DNA of 64,000 bases from an uncultured Lachnospiraceae bacterium (GTDB taxonomy: Bacteria; Bacillota; Clostridia; Lachnospirales; Lachnospiraceae), in assembly GCA_902780405.1 (NCBI GenBank), contig CACZFI010000001.1, positions 248,001 through 312,000 on the forward strand, written 5' to 3'. Numbering within the stretch: position 1 is the stretch's first letter; every line of letters begins with the position of its first letter. This document shows, in pieces, positions 16,970 through 24,914 of this stretch. Under the pieces are notes generated by a model. The model saw nothing but the letters and a program-made list of their open reading frames with translations, was not told where the DNA came from and searched no databases. A program made the position numbers and the translations under genes.

Positions 16970-18933
16970 GAGAAGTCATCCTTGCCAAAACCGCCGGCTT
17001 TTGCTTCGGTGTAAAAAGGGCAGTCGATCTTACCTACGAACAGGTAAGAAAAGCAAAAGATGAAGGGAAAAAAGTCTATACCCTGGGGCATATCATCCAC
17101 AATGAGTCCGTTGTTTCCGACCTTGAAAAGCAGGGAGTGACGACTATTGTCGATGACAGTATGATCGACGAGATCTTTTCCGGCATGAGCGACGAAGAAC
17201 GTGCCGACTGTGTTGTGGTGACAAGGTCGCACGGTATCGGGAAAACCGTTTCGGATCGACTTCATGCCTTTAAACTTGCCGTTGTTGACGCCACCTGCCC
17301 CTTCGTAAAAAAGATTCACGACATCGTGGAAGAAGAAAGCGGAGAGGGAAAGACCGTTGTGATCGTCGGAGATGCGACACATCCCGAGGTGAAGGGAATC
17401 ATAGACTGGTGCAAGGGCCCTTACTTTGTGATATCTTCAGCGGAAGAAGCGCAGTCGCTTCCCATAGACAGGACAAAGGAATTTGCACTTGTTTCACAGA
17501 CGACGTTCCATACGAAAAAATATCAAGATATAGTTGATTTTTTTCATGCGAATGATTATAATGTGAAGATGTATAAAACTATATGTAATGCTACCGAGGA
17601 GAGACAGCGTGAAGCGAGATCACTTGCGTCCGGTGTTGATACCATGATAGTGATTGGAGGTAAGCACAGCTCCAACAGCAGAAAACTCTACGAAATCTGC
17701 GCAGAATGTTGTGAGCACACTTGCTTTATTCAGACACTCGTTGACTTGGATTTCACTGTTATTGAATCCGCGAAGAGGGTAGGTATTACAGCTGGGGCAT
17801 CTACCCCAAATCATATCATTAAGGAGGTTCAAAACAGTATGGCTGAAGAAAGTTTTGAAGAATTGTTAAAGCAATCGGAGGAGAGCGAGAGCAAAATCAA
17901 GCCGGGCAGCGTCGTAGAGGGAAAGGTTATTTCCGTAAAGCCCGATGAAATCACAGTCGACATTCAGTACAAGGCAGACGGTATCATTACCAGACAGGAG
18001 TACTCCAATACTCCCAACCTCGATCTCACCACAGTAGTGAACGAGGGAGATCCGATCACCGTGAAGGTTATCAAGACCAATGACGGTGAGGGTCAGGTGC
18101 TTCTTTCCTACAAGCGTGTTGCTGCAGAGAAGTCTTATGCAGAGCTTGAGGAAGCATTCGAGAATGCAACTGTACTCAAGGCACCGGTTACCAAGGTTGT
18201 TGAGGGCGGTCTCACCGTTACCATCAACGAGGTGAATGTATTCATTCCCGCAAGCCTCGTATCCGATACCTACGAGAAGAATTTAGAGAAGTTCATGGAT
18301 CAGGAAGTAGAGTTCGTGATCACTGAATTCAATCCCAAGAAGAGACGCATCATCGGTAACAGAAAGCAGCTTATTGTTGCTGAGAAGGCCGAGCTTGCGA
18401 AGAAGCTTTTCGAGAACATCAAAGTTGGCGATGTTGTAGAAGGCAAGGTTAAGAATGTTACACCTTTCGGTGCATTTATTGATCTTGGCGGCGCTGACGG
18501 TCTGCTTCACATCTCCGAGATGTCCTGGGGCAGAATCGACGATCCGAAGAGCGTTGTGAAGGTTGGCGATACAGTCAAGACCTTCATCAAGGAGATCAAC
18601 GGCGAGAAGATCGCACTCTCCTTAAAGTTCGAGGACAACAACCCCTGGGTAACCGCTGCAGAGAAGTATGCAATCGGTACAGAGGTTACAGGTAAGGTTG
18701 CACGTATGACTACATTCGGCGCTTTCGTTGAGCTTGAGCCCGGCGTGGATGCACTCCTTCATGTATCTCAGATCTCCAACGAGCACGTTGAGAAGCCCGA
18801 GGATGTATTCACCATCGGTCAGGAGATCACAGCAAAGGTTGTTGACTTAAAACTTGATGAGAAGAAGATCAGCCTTTCAATCAAGGCATTACTTCCGGAA
18901 GCAGCTGAGGAAGAGACTGAAGCAGAGGAGTAA
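16966..18933 (+). CDS. ispH: IspH (HMBPP reductase) fused to ribosomal protein S1-type protein
   Basis: Bifunctional 655-residue protein of a type known from many Clostridia. Residues about 1-285 are 4-hydroxy-3-methylbut-2-enyl diphosphate reductase, the last step of the MEP isoprenoid pathway; the three cysteines that hold the iron-sulfur cluster are Cys13, Cys111 and Cys207, and the TxHxK-type and SSNS-like segments are present. Residues about 300-655 contain four S1 RNA-binding repeats (starting near 308, 395, 480 and 565) as in ribosomal protein S1. It starts at ATG 16966, overlapping cmk by four bases. Codon choice becomes visibly more uniform after about 17840, like that of ribosomal genes. 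A promoter-like site and a strong ribosome site inside the gene could give a free S1 protein. Confidence 0.93.
   Translation: MREVILAKTAGFCFGVKRAVDLTYEQVRKAKDEGKKVYTLGHIIHNESVVSDLEKQGVTTIVDDSMIDEIFSGMSDEERADCVVVTRSHGIGKTVSDRLHAFKLAVVDATCPFVKKIHDIVEEESGEGKTVVIVGDATHPEVKGIIDWCKGPYFVISSAEEAQSLPIDRTKEFALVSQTTFHTKKYQDIVDFFHANDYNVKMYKTICNATEERQREARSLASGVDTMIVIGGKHSSNSRKLYEICAECCEHTCFIQTLVDLDFTVIESAKRVGITAGASTPNHIIKEVQNSMAEESFEELLKQSEESESKIKPGSVVEGKVISVKPDEITVDIQYKADGIITRQEYSNTPNLDLTTVVNEGDPITVKVIKTNDGEGQVLLSYKRVAAEKSYAELEEAFENATVLKAPVTKVVEGGLTVTINEVNVFIPASLVSDTYEKNLEKFMDQEVEFVITEFNPKKRRIIGNRKQLIVAEKAELAKKLFENIKVGDVVEGKVKNVTPFGAFIDLGGADGLLHISEMSWGRIDDPKSVVKVGDTVKTFIKEINGEKIALSLKFEDNNPWVTAAEKYAIGTEVTGKVARMTTFGAFVELEPGVDALLHVSQISNEHVEKPEDVFTIGQEITAKVVDLKLDEKKISLSIKALLPEAAEEETEAEE
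17534..17562 (+). promoter_or_regulatory. Candidate internal promoter within ispH, for the S1 part
   Basis: TTGATT at 17534-17539 and a perfect TATAAT at 17557-17562 with a 17-base spacer, followed by TG, in an AT-rich patch that contrasts with the surrounding sequence. A transcript starting near 17570 would carry the internal ribosome site at 17821. Confidence 0.5.
17821..17841 (+). promoter_or_regulatory. Internal ribosome site and in-frame ATG before the S1 domains
   Basis: A near-perfect AAGGAGG at 17821-17827 is followed 11 bases later by an in-frame ATG at 17839. Initiation there would give a 364-residue protein starting MAEESFEELL and holding all four S1 repeats, similar to a free-standing S1. 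Confidence 0.5.
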
Positions 18934-18939
18934 GACCTT

Positions 18940-19719
18940 ATGGCTTACGGATATGAGGAATTCAAAGCTGACGTTTACAGGATGACAGACATTAACCTGA
19001 ACCTTTACAAAGAACGTCAGATGAAGCGTAGAATTGAGACACTTTACGCAAGGAAGGGTTTTAAAGGATTTGAGGATTTTGCCTTAGCTATGCGAAAGGA
19101 CAAGGAACTTCTCGAGACCTTTGTGGGATACCTGACCATCAATGTATCACAGTTTTACCGGAATCCCGATCAGTGGAGCTTTTTCGAGAAGAAGGTTATT
19201 CCGTACCTGAGAGAGAACTTTGGTGACAGATTAAGAATCTGGAGTGCGGCTTGCTCTACGGGAGATGAGCCCTACACCATCGCCATGATCCTCGCAAAGT
19301 ACATCCCCTTAAGCAAGGTTGAGATCCTTGCAACGGATTTGGATGAGCAGGTAATCGCATTTGCGAAAGAAGGTGTATATTCTTCGAAGAGCCTCGTGGA
19401 TCTTCCGAAGGATCTTCTGAATGCCCACTTCAAGAAAGTTGATGACACGCATTACCAGATCTCCGATGAGATCAAGCGGCATGTCACATTTAAGAAGCAT
19501 AACCTTTTAAAAGACGTCTATTCACGAAATATGAATATCATCGTTTGCCGCAACGTGGTGATTTATTTCACTGACGAAGCAAAGGATGAAGTATACCGCA
19601 AGTTTAACGAATCACTTGTAAAAGACGGACTTCTCTTTATCGGAAGTACAGAGCAGGTGATCCATGCGAAGGAACTCGGATTCTCATCCATGGAGACGTT
19701 TTTCTACAAAAAGGTTTAA
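18940..19719 (+). CDS. cheR: CheR-type chemoreceptor glutamate methyltransferase
   Basis: SAM-dependent methyltransferase that methylates glutamates of chemoreceptors during adaptation. The 259 residues contain an N-terminal helical CheR domain (about 1-65), the YLTINVSQFYRNPDQW segment, the SAM-binding WSAACSTGDEPYTIAM (about 97-112), ATDLDEQVI, and the NVVIYF motif near residue 203. It follows ispH-S1 by six bases and precedes the rplS promoter. No other chemotaxis gene is in the window, so it is an orphan here; the recipient receptors must be encoded elsewhere. Confidence 0.93.
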   Translation: MAYGYEEFKADVYRMTDINLNLYKERQMKRRIETLYARKGFKGFEDFALAMRKDKELLETFVGYLTINVSQFYRNPDQWSFFEKKVIPYLRENFGDRLRIWSAACSTGDEPYTIAMILAKYIPLSKVEILATDLDEQVIAFAKEGVYSSKSLVDLPKDLLNAHFKKVDDTHYQISDEIKRHVTFKKHNLLKDVYSRNMNIIVCRNVVIYFTDEAKDEVYRKFNESLVKDGLLFIGSTEQVIHAKELGFSSMETFFYKKV

Positions 19720-19725
19720 TTCTGC

Positions 19726-19754
19726 TTGACAATTCCGCAATGTTTTGATATATT
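19726..19754 (+). promoter_or_regulatory. Strong sigma-70-type promoter of rplS
   Basis: Consensus TTGACA at 19726-19731 and TATATT at 19749-19754 with a 17-base spacer, just after the cheR stop and about 90 bases before rplS. Confidence 0.85.
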
Positions 19755-19760
19755 GTGGAA

Positions 19761-19776
19761 GTTGTGTTCGCACAAC
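19761..19776 (+). promoter_or_regulatory. Leader hairpin upstream of rplS (candidate L19 leader)
   Basis: GTTGTG and CACAAC form a 6-bp stem closed by a stable TTCG tetraloop, at or just after the predicted transcription start. Structured L19 leaders are known in low-GC Gram-positive bacteria and are thought to bind L19; whether this hairpin belongs to that class needs a covariance-model test. Confidence 0.4.
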
Positions 19777-19842
19777 ATATATTTGGATGGTCCTCTGTAT
19801 CTGATACGATATAAGAACGTCTGTATTAGGAGGAAATAAAAT

Positions 19843-20196
19843 ATGAGCAGCAACGAGATTATTAAGCAGATCGAAGCTTCCCAGATGAAGCAGGAGATCG
19901 CAGACTTCAATGTCGGAGATACGGTTATCGTATACGCGAAGATCAAAGAGGGTAATCGCGAGAGAATTCAGGCATTTGAAGGTACCGTACTTAAGAGACA
20001 GGGCGGAAGCAACAGAGAGACTTTCACTGTTCGCAAGAACTCCAACGGTGTCGGCGTAGAGAAGACATGGCCCCTTCATTCCCCTTCTATCGAGAAGATC
20101 GAAGTAACCAGAAGAGGTAAGGTTCGTCGTGCGAAGCTGAACTACTTGAGAGAGAGAGTCGGCAAGAGAGCTAAAGTTAAAGAAGCTGTTAAGTAA
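19843..20196 (+). CDS. rplS: Large-subunit ribosomal protein L19
   Basis: Ribosomal protein at the 30S-50S interface. The 117 residues include [29 protein letters not shown], the [20 protein letters not shown] segment and the C-terminal [16 protein letters not shown], all typical of L19. TTAGGAGGA lies at the right distance before the ATG. Transcription is probably monocistronic or leaky, since its own promoter precedes it and a terminator follows within ten bases. Confidence 0.98.
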   Translation: MSSNEIIKQIEASQMKQEIADFNVGDTVIVYAKIKEGNRERIQAFEGTVLKRQGGSNRETFTVRKNSNGVGVEKTWPLHSPSIEKIEVTRRGKVRRAKLNYLRERVGKRAKVKEAVK

Positions 20197-20205
20197 TTCA
20201 AAACC

Positions 20206-20239
20206 AAAAGACCGAAAGTTCAACCTTTCGGTCTTTTTT
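20206..20239 (+). terminator. Intrinsic terminator after rplS
   Basis: GACCGAAAG (20210-20218) pairs with CTTTCGGTC (20225-20233), extended by flanking A-T pairs, then a T run to 20239. It ends 13 bases before the lepB start. Confidence 0.9.
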
Positions 20240-20252
20240 ACAGTGTAAATAT

Positions 20253-20792
20253 ATGCGAAGAAGACATATCAGAAAACGTAAAACATGGTCGATGGTAGGC
20301 AATTGGTTCCTGCTTGTTTTTATTGCGGCCATTCTTGGTTATGCGGTCGTGAGCTTCGGCTTTCAGACGGTGCATATGGTCGGACCCTCCATGGAGCCTA
20401 CGCTGATGAACGGTGATACGCTTCTTTTGGTAAAGACCGGTTCCGTGAAGCGCTTTGATATCGTTGCCATAAAAAAGATGGACACGGATCAGTATTTCGA
20501 GATCAAGCGGGTCATCGGTCTTCCCGGTGAGACCGTGAGGATCAGCAACGGAAGTATCTATATCAACGGAGAAAAACTTGAAACCGATCTGTACAATGAC
20601 AGGATCAGATCCGGTGGCGTGGCGCAGTCGGATCTCGAACTCGGGGATAACGAATACTTTGTCCTCGGCGACAACGTCAATAACAGTGAGGATTCGAGAT
20701 TCGGCAATATCGGCAACATCGGTAAGTCGGAGATCGTGGGAAAGGTTCGGTTTATAATCTCACCCGGCAAGAGAAGAGGTAAGGTAAAATGA
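20253..20792 (+). CDS. lepB: Signal peptidase I (first of two)
   Basis: Membrane serine protease that removes signal peptides outside the cytoplasmic membrane. The 179 residues have a basic N-terminus, one membrane segment (about 15-35), the catalytic GPSMEPT with Ser46, the lysine motif FEIKRVIGLPGE with Lys85, and the GDN box VLGDNVNNSEDSR. The ATG at 20253 lacks a clear ribosome site, being preceded by AT-rich sequence straight after the rplS terminator. The stop overlaps rbgA by four bases. Confidence 0.95.
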   Translation: MRRRHIRKRKTWSMVGNWFLLVFIAAILGYAVVSFGFQTVHMVGPSMEPTLMNGDTLLLVKTGSVKRFDIVAIKKMDTDQYFEIKRVIGLPGETVRISNGSIYINGEKLETDLYNDRIRSGGVAQSDLELGDNEYFVLGDNVNNSEDSRFGNIGNIGKSEIVGKVRFIISPGKRRGKVK

Positions 20793-21634
20793 GTGAAGCA
20801 ATCCATTGGTATCCCGGTCATATGACCAAAGCCAAACGTGCGATGCAGGAAGATATCAAACTGATCGATATCGTTATAGAACTCCTGGACGCAAGAGCTC
20901 CGCTTTCAAGCAGGAATCCCGATATTGACCGGCTCGGACAGGGAAAGGCAAGACTGATCCTTCTCAACAAGTCCGATCTGTCCGATGCATCCGTGAATAA
21001 GAGATGGGAAGCGTATTTCAAGGGAAAGGGATACTTTGTCCTGTCCGTGGACGCAAGAAACAACGGCACCATGAAACCGGTGTTAAAGAGAATCGAGGAT
21101 GCGTGCCGGGAGAAGATAGAAAGAGACAGGAAAAGAGGTATTATCAATCGTCCTATCCGCGCCATGATCGTCGGCATTCCGAATGTCGGAAAGTCTACAC
21201 TTGTCAATTCCATAGCAAAAAAAGCCTGCACAAAGGTGGGCAATAAGCCCGGCGTTACAAAAGGCAAGCAGTGGATCCGTCTCTCCAAGAATGTAGAGCT
21301 TTTGGATACACCCGGTATCCTCTGGCCCAAGTTTGAAGATCAGCAGGTCGGACGTCATCTCGCGATGATCGGATCTATCAATGATCAGATTCTTCCCATG
21401 ACGGAACTTGCGGCAGAGCTCGTCGACTTTTTCAGAAAAAATGATTGTAATGATGCGTGTGAGCGTTATAATATAAGTACTGAAAAGGATGCGTACGAGG
21501 TCCTTTCCGATATAGCGGTTCAAAGAAAAGCACTTAAAAAAGGCGGAGAACCGGATATCGATAAAGCGGCACTGCTTGTGTTTGATGATTTCCGAAGCGG
21601 AAGACTCGGAAGGATCAGTTTAGAGCAGCCCTAG
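20789..21634 (+). CDS. rbgA: Ribosome biogenesis GTPase RbgA (YlqF)
   Basis: Circularly permuted GTPase needed for late 50S assembly. The G4 motif LLNKSDL (about residue 57) precedes the G1 P-loop GIPNVGKSTLVNS (about 128), the order diagnostic for permuted GTPases; LDTPGILWPKF is the G3 motif. N-terminal IHWYPGHMTKAKR is the family signature. 281 residues is normal. The rplS-(lepB)-rbgA-rnhB order matches the B. subtilis rplS-ylqF-rnhB region, with lepB genes inserted on both sides. Confidence 0.97.
   Translation: MSEAIHWYPGHMTKAKRAMQEDIKLIDIVIELLDARAPLSSRNPDIDRLGQGKARLILLNKSDLSDASVNKRWEAYFKGKGYFVLSVDARNNGTMKPVLKRIEDACREKIERDRKRGIINRPIRAMIVGIPNVGKSTLVNSIAKKACTKVGNKPGVTKGKQWIRLSKNVELLDTPGILWPKFEDQQVGRHLAMIGSINDQILPMTELAAELVDFFRKNDCNDACERYNISTEKDAYEVLSDIAVQRKALKKGGEPDIDKAALLVFDDFRSGRLGRISLEQP
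21445..21472 (+). promoter_or_regulatory. Candidate promoter inside the 3' part of rbgA
   Basis: TTGTAA at 21445-21450 and TATAAT at 21467-21472, spacer 16 bases, in an AT-rich patch about 178 bases before the second lepB. Could drive lepB separately. Confidence 0.35.
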
Positions 21635-21649
21635 TACGAAGGAGTTTAT

Positions 21650-22408
21650 ATGAAGAAGAACAAGGAACAAGAGATTGCCGCGCTTGCGGGAATTGATTCC
21701 GAGGATAAGGAAACAGATACGAAAGAAGCTGTCGAAGTGAAGGCAGACGATTCGGACAAGGATACAAAGACAGAGGAAGAGGAAGAGGAAGAGGCCTCTT
21801 TCGAGGAGGATTCCTCCGCGTCGAAAAAGAGAAGACGCCGCAGGAAAAAGCAGGCGCCCAAGAGAAAACCCGAAGAGGTCAATATCGTAAAGGAACTTCT
21901 TTCACTGATCGTTTACATTGGATTTGTTATTTTGATCTGTTACCTGATCATCACCTTTGTCGGATGCAGATCCAAGGTAGACGGAAGTTCCATGAATCCT
22001 ACCCTTGATGACGGAGACAATCTCTGGGTAAGTAAGATTTCCTATACACTTGGCGATCCCAAGCGTTTTGATGTGATCATTTTCAACTATGATGAGAATA
22101 CCACATATGTAAAACGTATCATCGGTTTGCCCGGCGAGACGGTCCGGATAGACGAGAAGGGTGATATCTATATCAACGACAAGCCGATCATCGATAACTA
22201 CGGCAAAGAAAAAATCTACGAGAACAATCGCGGACGAGCATCCCAGCCGGTCAAACTCGGCGAGGATGAGTACTTTGTTTTGGGAGATAACAGAAACGGA
22301 AGTACGGATTCAAGATGGGCAAGCGTAGGTAATGTTTCGCGCGAAGACATTGTGGGCAAGGCCATCTTCAGAATTTATCCATTCAGCGGATTTGGTCGCG
22401 TAAGGTAG
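21650..22408 (+). CDS. lepB: Signal peptidase I (second), with charged cytosolic N-terminal extension
   Basis: Second type I signal peptidase, 252 residues. The catalytic part is intact: membrane segment about 82-105, DGSSMNPT with Ser114, TYVKRIIGLPGE with Lys155 and FVLGDNRNGSTDSR. What sets it apart is an N-terminal extension of about 78 residues that is first strongly acidic (a run of glutamates near 42-48) and then strongly basic (KKRRRRRKK near 59-67). The extension should lie in the cytoplasm and has no assigned role. It begins behind GAAGGAG and is followed by a perfect terminator hairpin. Confidence 0.94.
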   Translation: MKKNKEQEIAALAGIDSEDKETDTKEAVEVKADDSDKDTKTEEEEEEEASFEEDSSASKKRRRRRKKQAPKRKPEEVNIVKELLSLIVYIGFVILICYLIITFVGCRSKVDGSSMNPTLDDGDNLWVSKISYTLGDPKRFDVIIFNYDENTTYVKRIIGLPGETVRIDEKGDIYINDKPIIDNYGKEKIYENNRGRASQPVKLGEDEYFVLGDNRNGSTDSRWASVGNVSREDIVGKAIFRIYPFSGFGRVR

Positions 22409-22413
22409 ATGAT

Positions 22414-22446
22414 GACCATGTGCCGGCAAGGCACATGGTCTTTTTT
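22414..22446 (+). terminator. Intrinsic terminator between lepB and rnhB
   Basis: Perfect 11-bp stem GACCATGTGCC / GGCACATGGTC, five-base loop, then TTTTTT at 22441-22446. The rnhB ribosome site GGAGG begins at the very next base. Confidence 0.93.
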
Positions 22447-22455
22447 GGAGGAAAC

Positions 22456-23226
22456 ATGAAAGCCATCGGAGAGATCAAAGAGGAATTTAAAAGCATCAAA
22501 GACGGAGATTTGGCAGGCTTTAAAAGCTTCGCCGAAAGCTACGTCACCGACGGACGAAAGGGAGTTGCTGCCCTGTGCAACCGCGCGTTAAAGCAGATAC
22601 GTCTTTTTCAGGAAGAAGAGAAACGAACCGAGACGATGTATGCTTTCGAGGATAAGTTCACTGCGGAAGGCTATACGGCCATCTGCGGGATCGATGAGGT
22701 CGGACGCGGTCCTCTTGCCGGTCCGGTGGTTGCCTGTGCCGTCATCCTTCCGACGGATCACAGGATCTTATACTTAAACGATTCCAAGCAGGTCAAAAAA
22801 GAAAAAAGAGAAGAACTCTATGAGATCATTACACGGGAAGCTGTAAGTTACGGCGTGGGAATTGTGTCCGAATCCGTGATAGATGAGATCAATATCCTCC
22901 AGGCAACCTATGAGGCTATGCGTCAGGCCATCTCCAAACTAAAGCCGGCACCCGAACTCACATTAAACGATGCCGTGAAAATTCCTCAAGTAAATGCACG
23001 TCAGATACCGATAATTAAAGGGGATACTCTTTCCGCATCGATCGCTGCGGCAAGTATCGTTGCGAAGGTGACCAGGGACCGGATGATGGAAGAGTATGAT
23101 AAGGTATATCCGGGTTACGGATTCGCATCCAATGTGGGCTATGGTTCAGCGGAACATATCAAAGCCATCAAATCACAAGGTCCATCCCCCATTCACAGAA
23201 TGACATTTATCAAGAAGTTTCTATAA
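22456..23226 (+). CDS. rnhB: Ribonuclease HII
   Basis: Cleaves RNA in RNA-DNA hybrids and single ribonucleotides in DNA. The catalytic CGIDEVGRGPLAGPVVACAV has Asp80 and Glu81, and a further acidic residue lies in the LNDAVK segment; the SIAAASIVAKVTRDR helix is typical. At 256 residues it carries the extended N-terminal region usual in Firmicutes. The start is ATG 22456, behind GGAGG at 22447-22451; an in-frame upstream start at 22420 lies in the terminator stem and is unlikely. Confidence 0.95.
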   Translation: MKAIGEIKEEFKSIKDGDLAGFKSFAESYVTDGRKGVAALCNRALKQIRLFQEEEKRTETMYAFEDKFTAEGYTAICGIDEVGRGPLAGPVVACAVILPTDHRILYLNDSKQVKKEKREELYEIITREAVSYGVGIVSESVIDEINILQATYEAMRQAISKLKPAPELTLNDAVKIPQVNARQIPIIKGDTLSASIAAASIVAKVTRDRMMEEYDKVYPGYGFASNVGYGSAEHIKAIKSQGPSPIHRMTFIKKFL

Positions 23227-23241
23227 TAAGCAGAGGTGCCT

Positions 23242-24912
23242 ATGAATATCTCAGATGCCAGCATCAATCTGTCGTCCGTAAGACCGCCCGTTGAAGGAAC
23301 GCCTGCGGTCTCGGAAGCGGCGAAGGTACCCGGATCCGCACAGCAAAGTGCGAATGCGGATATTCTTTTGGTGCGTGAAGGTCAGGTTTTTGACGGCAAG
23401 ATCACGGATGTCAGCGGATCTGATGTCAGCATTCTGCTTGATAACAACAAAACGCTTTCTGCCCGGATGGCGGATGCCATGAATTTCAACATCGGAGACT
23501 CCTTAAGTTTCATGGTGAAGGAGAACGACGGAGTAAGTGTGATGATCCGTCCCTTCGGAGATGTTGCCGGACAGATGAAGGACCAGGCTATTTTTTCCAT
23601 CCTTGAGAAAAACGGCATCTCACCGTCCGACAAGAATTTTCAGATCGTCGATTCACTGATGAAACAGCAGCTACCGCTTGATAAGGGCACGATGCAGAAG
23701 ATGATGCAGCAGTCTCTGCGCTTCCCGGATACCAAGATGGATACGCTTGCGGCCCTGAATAAACTGAATCTTCCGGTAACAGCCGAGAACATAGGCCAGT
23801 ATGAGTCCTATCTTTCCAACTCGCATCAGCTTACATCTGATGTGGCAGGACTTGCCAATCGTCTCGGGGATATCTTTTCCACTGATATCACGACGCTTGG
23901 CAGTGCGGATGCCATGCTCGGAAAGAGTGAACAGCTGCTTTCCATCCTTGCGGGTGAGGGGGACGGTGTTTCCATCGAGGATGCGATTGATGATCTGATC
24001 GATCGTCAGGCAACCGGCGCAGGTGCGACCGTTGAAGGAGAGCGTCTTCCGACCGTGCTTTCGGATACATCAATGAGATTGTCGCTTCCCGAGGAACAGC
24101 TTCGCGGGATCGCGGAAGCCCTAAACAAAATGGGTGTCTCCGATGAGACGGTTGCCGTTACGATGAAGTCCTCGGATTCCGCAACACAGCTTCTTCAGAA
24201 TCTGAACGAGCTTCTGCAAAACGGAGGAACTCTGGTCCCCGAGAAGAATACGGAAATGATCAAATCCCTGCTTTCTTCGGGAGATTTCAAAGCGCTCATT
24301 GAATATGCCGTCCGAGAGAAGATGACTTTGGACGGTTCCAAGATGGAAAGTCCCGATGAGGTAAACGATCTGTATAAATCCATTTACGAAAAGGCGGGAA
24401 AACTGGCCGAAGCATTTGCCGATTCCGGCTCTTCCGCAGGCAAAGATATGTATGAATCTGCCAAGGGTATGCAGCAGCGTATCGATTTTATGCAGAATCT
24501 GAACGAGATGTTTGGGTATGCGCAGCTTCCCGTGCGTATGGAAAACCGTGAGATGAATTCCGATCTCTTTGTCTATATGAACAAGAAATCCATCCGTGAG
24601 AAAAAGGAAGACGTAAGCGCCCTGCTTCACTTGGATATGGATCACCTCGGACCGACGGATTGTCACGTATCCTTACGCGGCACGATGGTTCATACCAAAT
24701 TCTATGTCGAAGACGAGCTTTCCGCAAAAATCATTGATGAGCATCTCTCCATGCTTGAGAAAGCTGTTGCGGAGGTGGGATTTACGCTTCAAAATGAAAC
24801 CCATTTAAGGGAACCTTCCGTATCCGGGAGCGGCAATATGGTTGTGGATGAGATGCTTGGCACGGATCTTGAACAGAGCGTGAAACGTTATTCGTTTGAT
24901 GTGAGGACCTGA
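23242..24912 (+). CDS. YlqG-like protein with FliK-type C-terminal domain
   Basis: Long, mostly alpha-helical and low-similarity protein (556 residues). Residues about 40-110 look like a small beta domain (REGQVFDGKITDVSG through NIGDSLSFMVKEN). The C-terminal part, about 440-530, contains LLHLDMDHLGPTDCHVSLRG followed by a beta-rich stretch ending in LREPSVSGSG, which resembles the FliK/flagellar hook-length control C-terminal domain. The position between rnhB and an FlhB-tail gene matches B. subtilis ylqG-ylqH. I start at ATG 23242, behind AGAGG; a GTG at 23236 is in frame two codons earlier. The function is not established; a role with a flagellar or secretion export switch is inferred from the domain and the neighbour. 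Confidence 0.7.
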   Translation: MNISDASINLSSVRPPVEGTPAVSEAAKVPGSAQQSANADILLVREGQVFDGKITDVSGSDVSILLDNNKTLSARMADAMNFNIGDSLSFMVKENDGVSVMIRPFGDVAGQMKDQAIFSILEKNGISPSDKNFQIVDSLMKQQLPLDKGTMQKMMQQSLRFPDTKMDTLAALNKLNLPVTAENIGQYESYLSNSHQLTSDVAGLANRLGDIFSTDITTLGSADAMLGKSEQLLSILAGEGDGVSIEDAIDDLIDRQATGAGATVEGERLPTVLSDTSMRLSLPEEQLRGIAEALNKMGVSDETVAVTMKSSDSATQLLQNLNELLQNGGTLVPEKNTEMIKSLLSSGDFKALIEYAVREKMTLDGSKMESPDEVNDLYKSIYEKAGKLAEAFADSGSSAGKDMYESAKGMQQRIDFMQNLNEMFGYAQLPVRMENREMNSDLFVYMNKKSIREKKEDVSALLHLDMDHLGPTDCHVSLRGTMVHTKFYVEDELSAKIIDEHLSMLEKAVAEVGFTLQNETHLREPSVSGSGNMVVDEMLGTDLEQSVKRYSFDVRT

Positions 24913-24914
24913 TT

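Noticed and set aside
16966..18933. Frameshift or assembly fusion joining ispH and S1
   Set aside because: IspH-S1 fusions are well known in Clostridia and the frame is clean across the junction.
22411..22446. Insertion-sequence end or attachment site at the long hairpin before rnhB
   Set aside because: The perfect 11-bp stem followed by six T is a standard terminator; no flanking direct repeats or transposase remnants.
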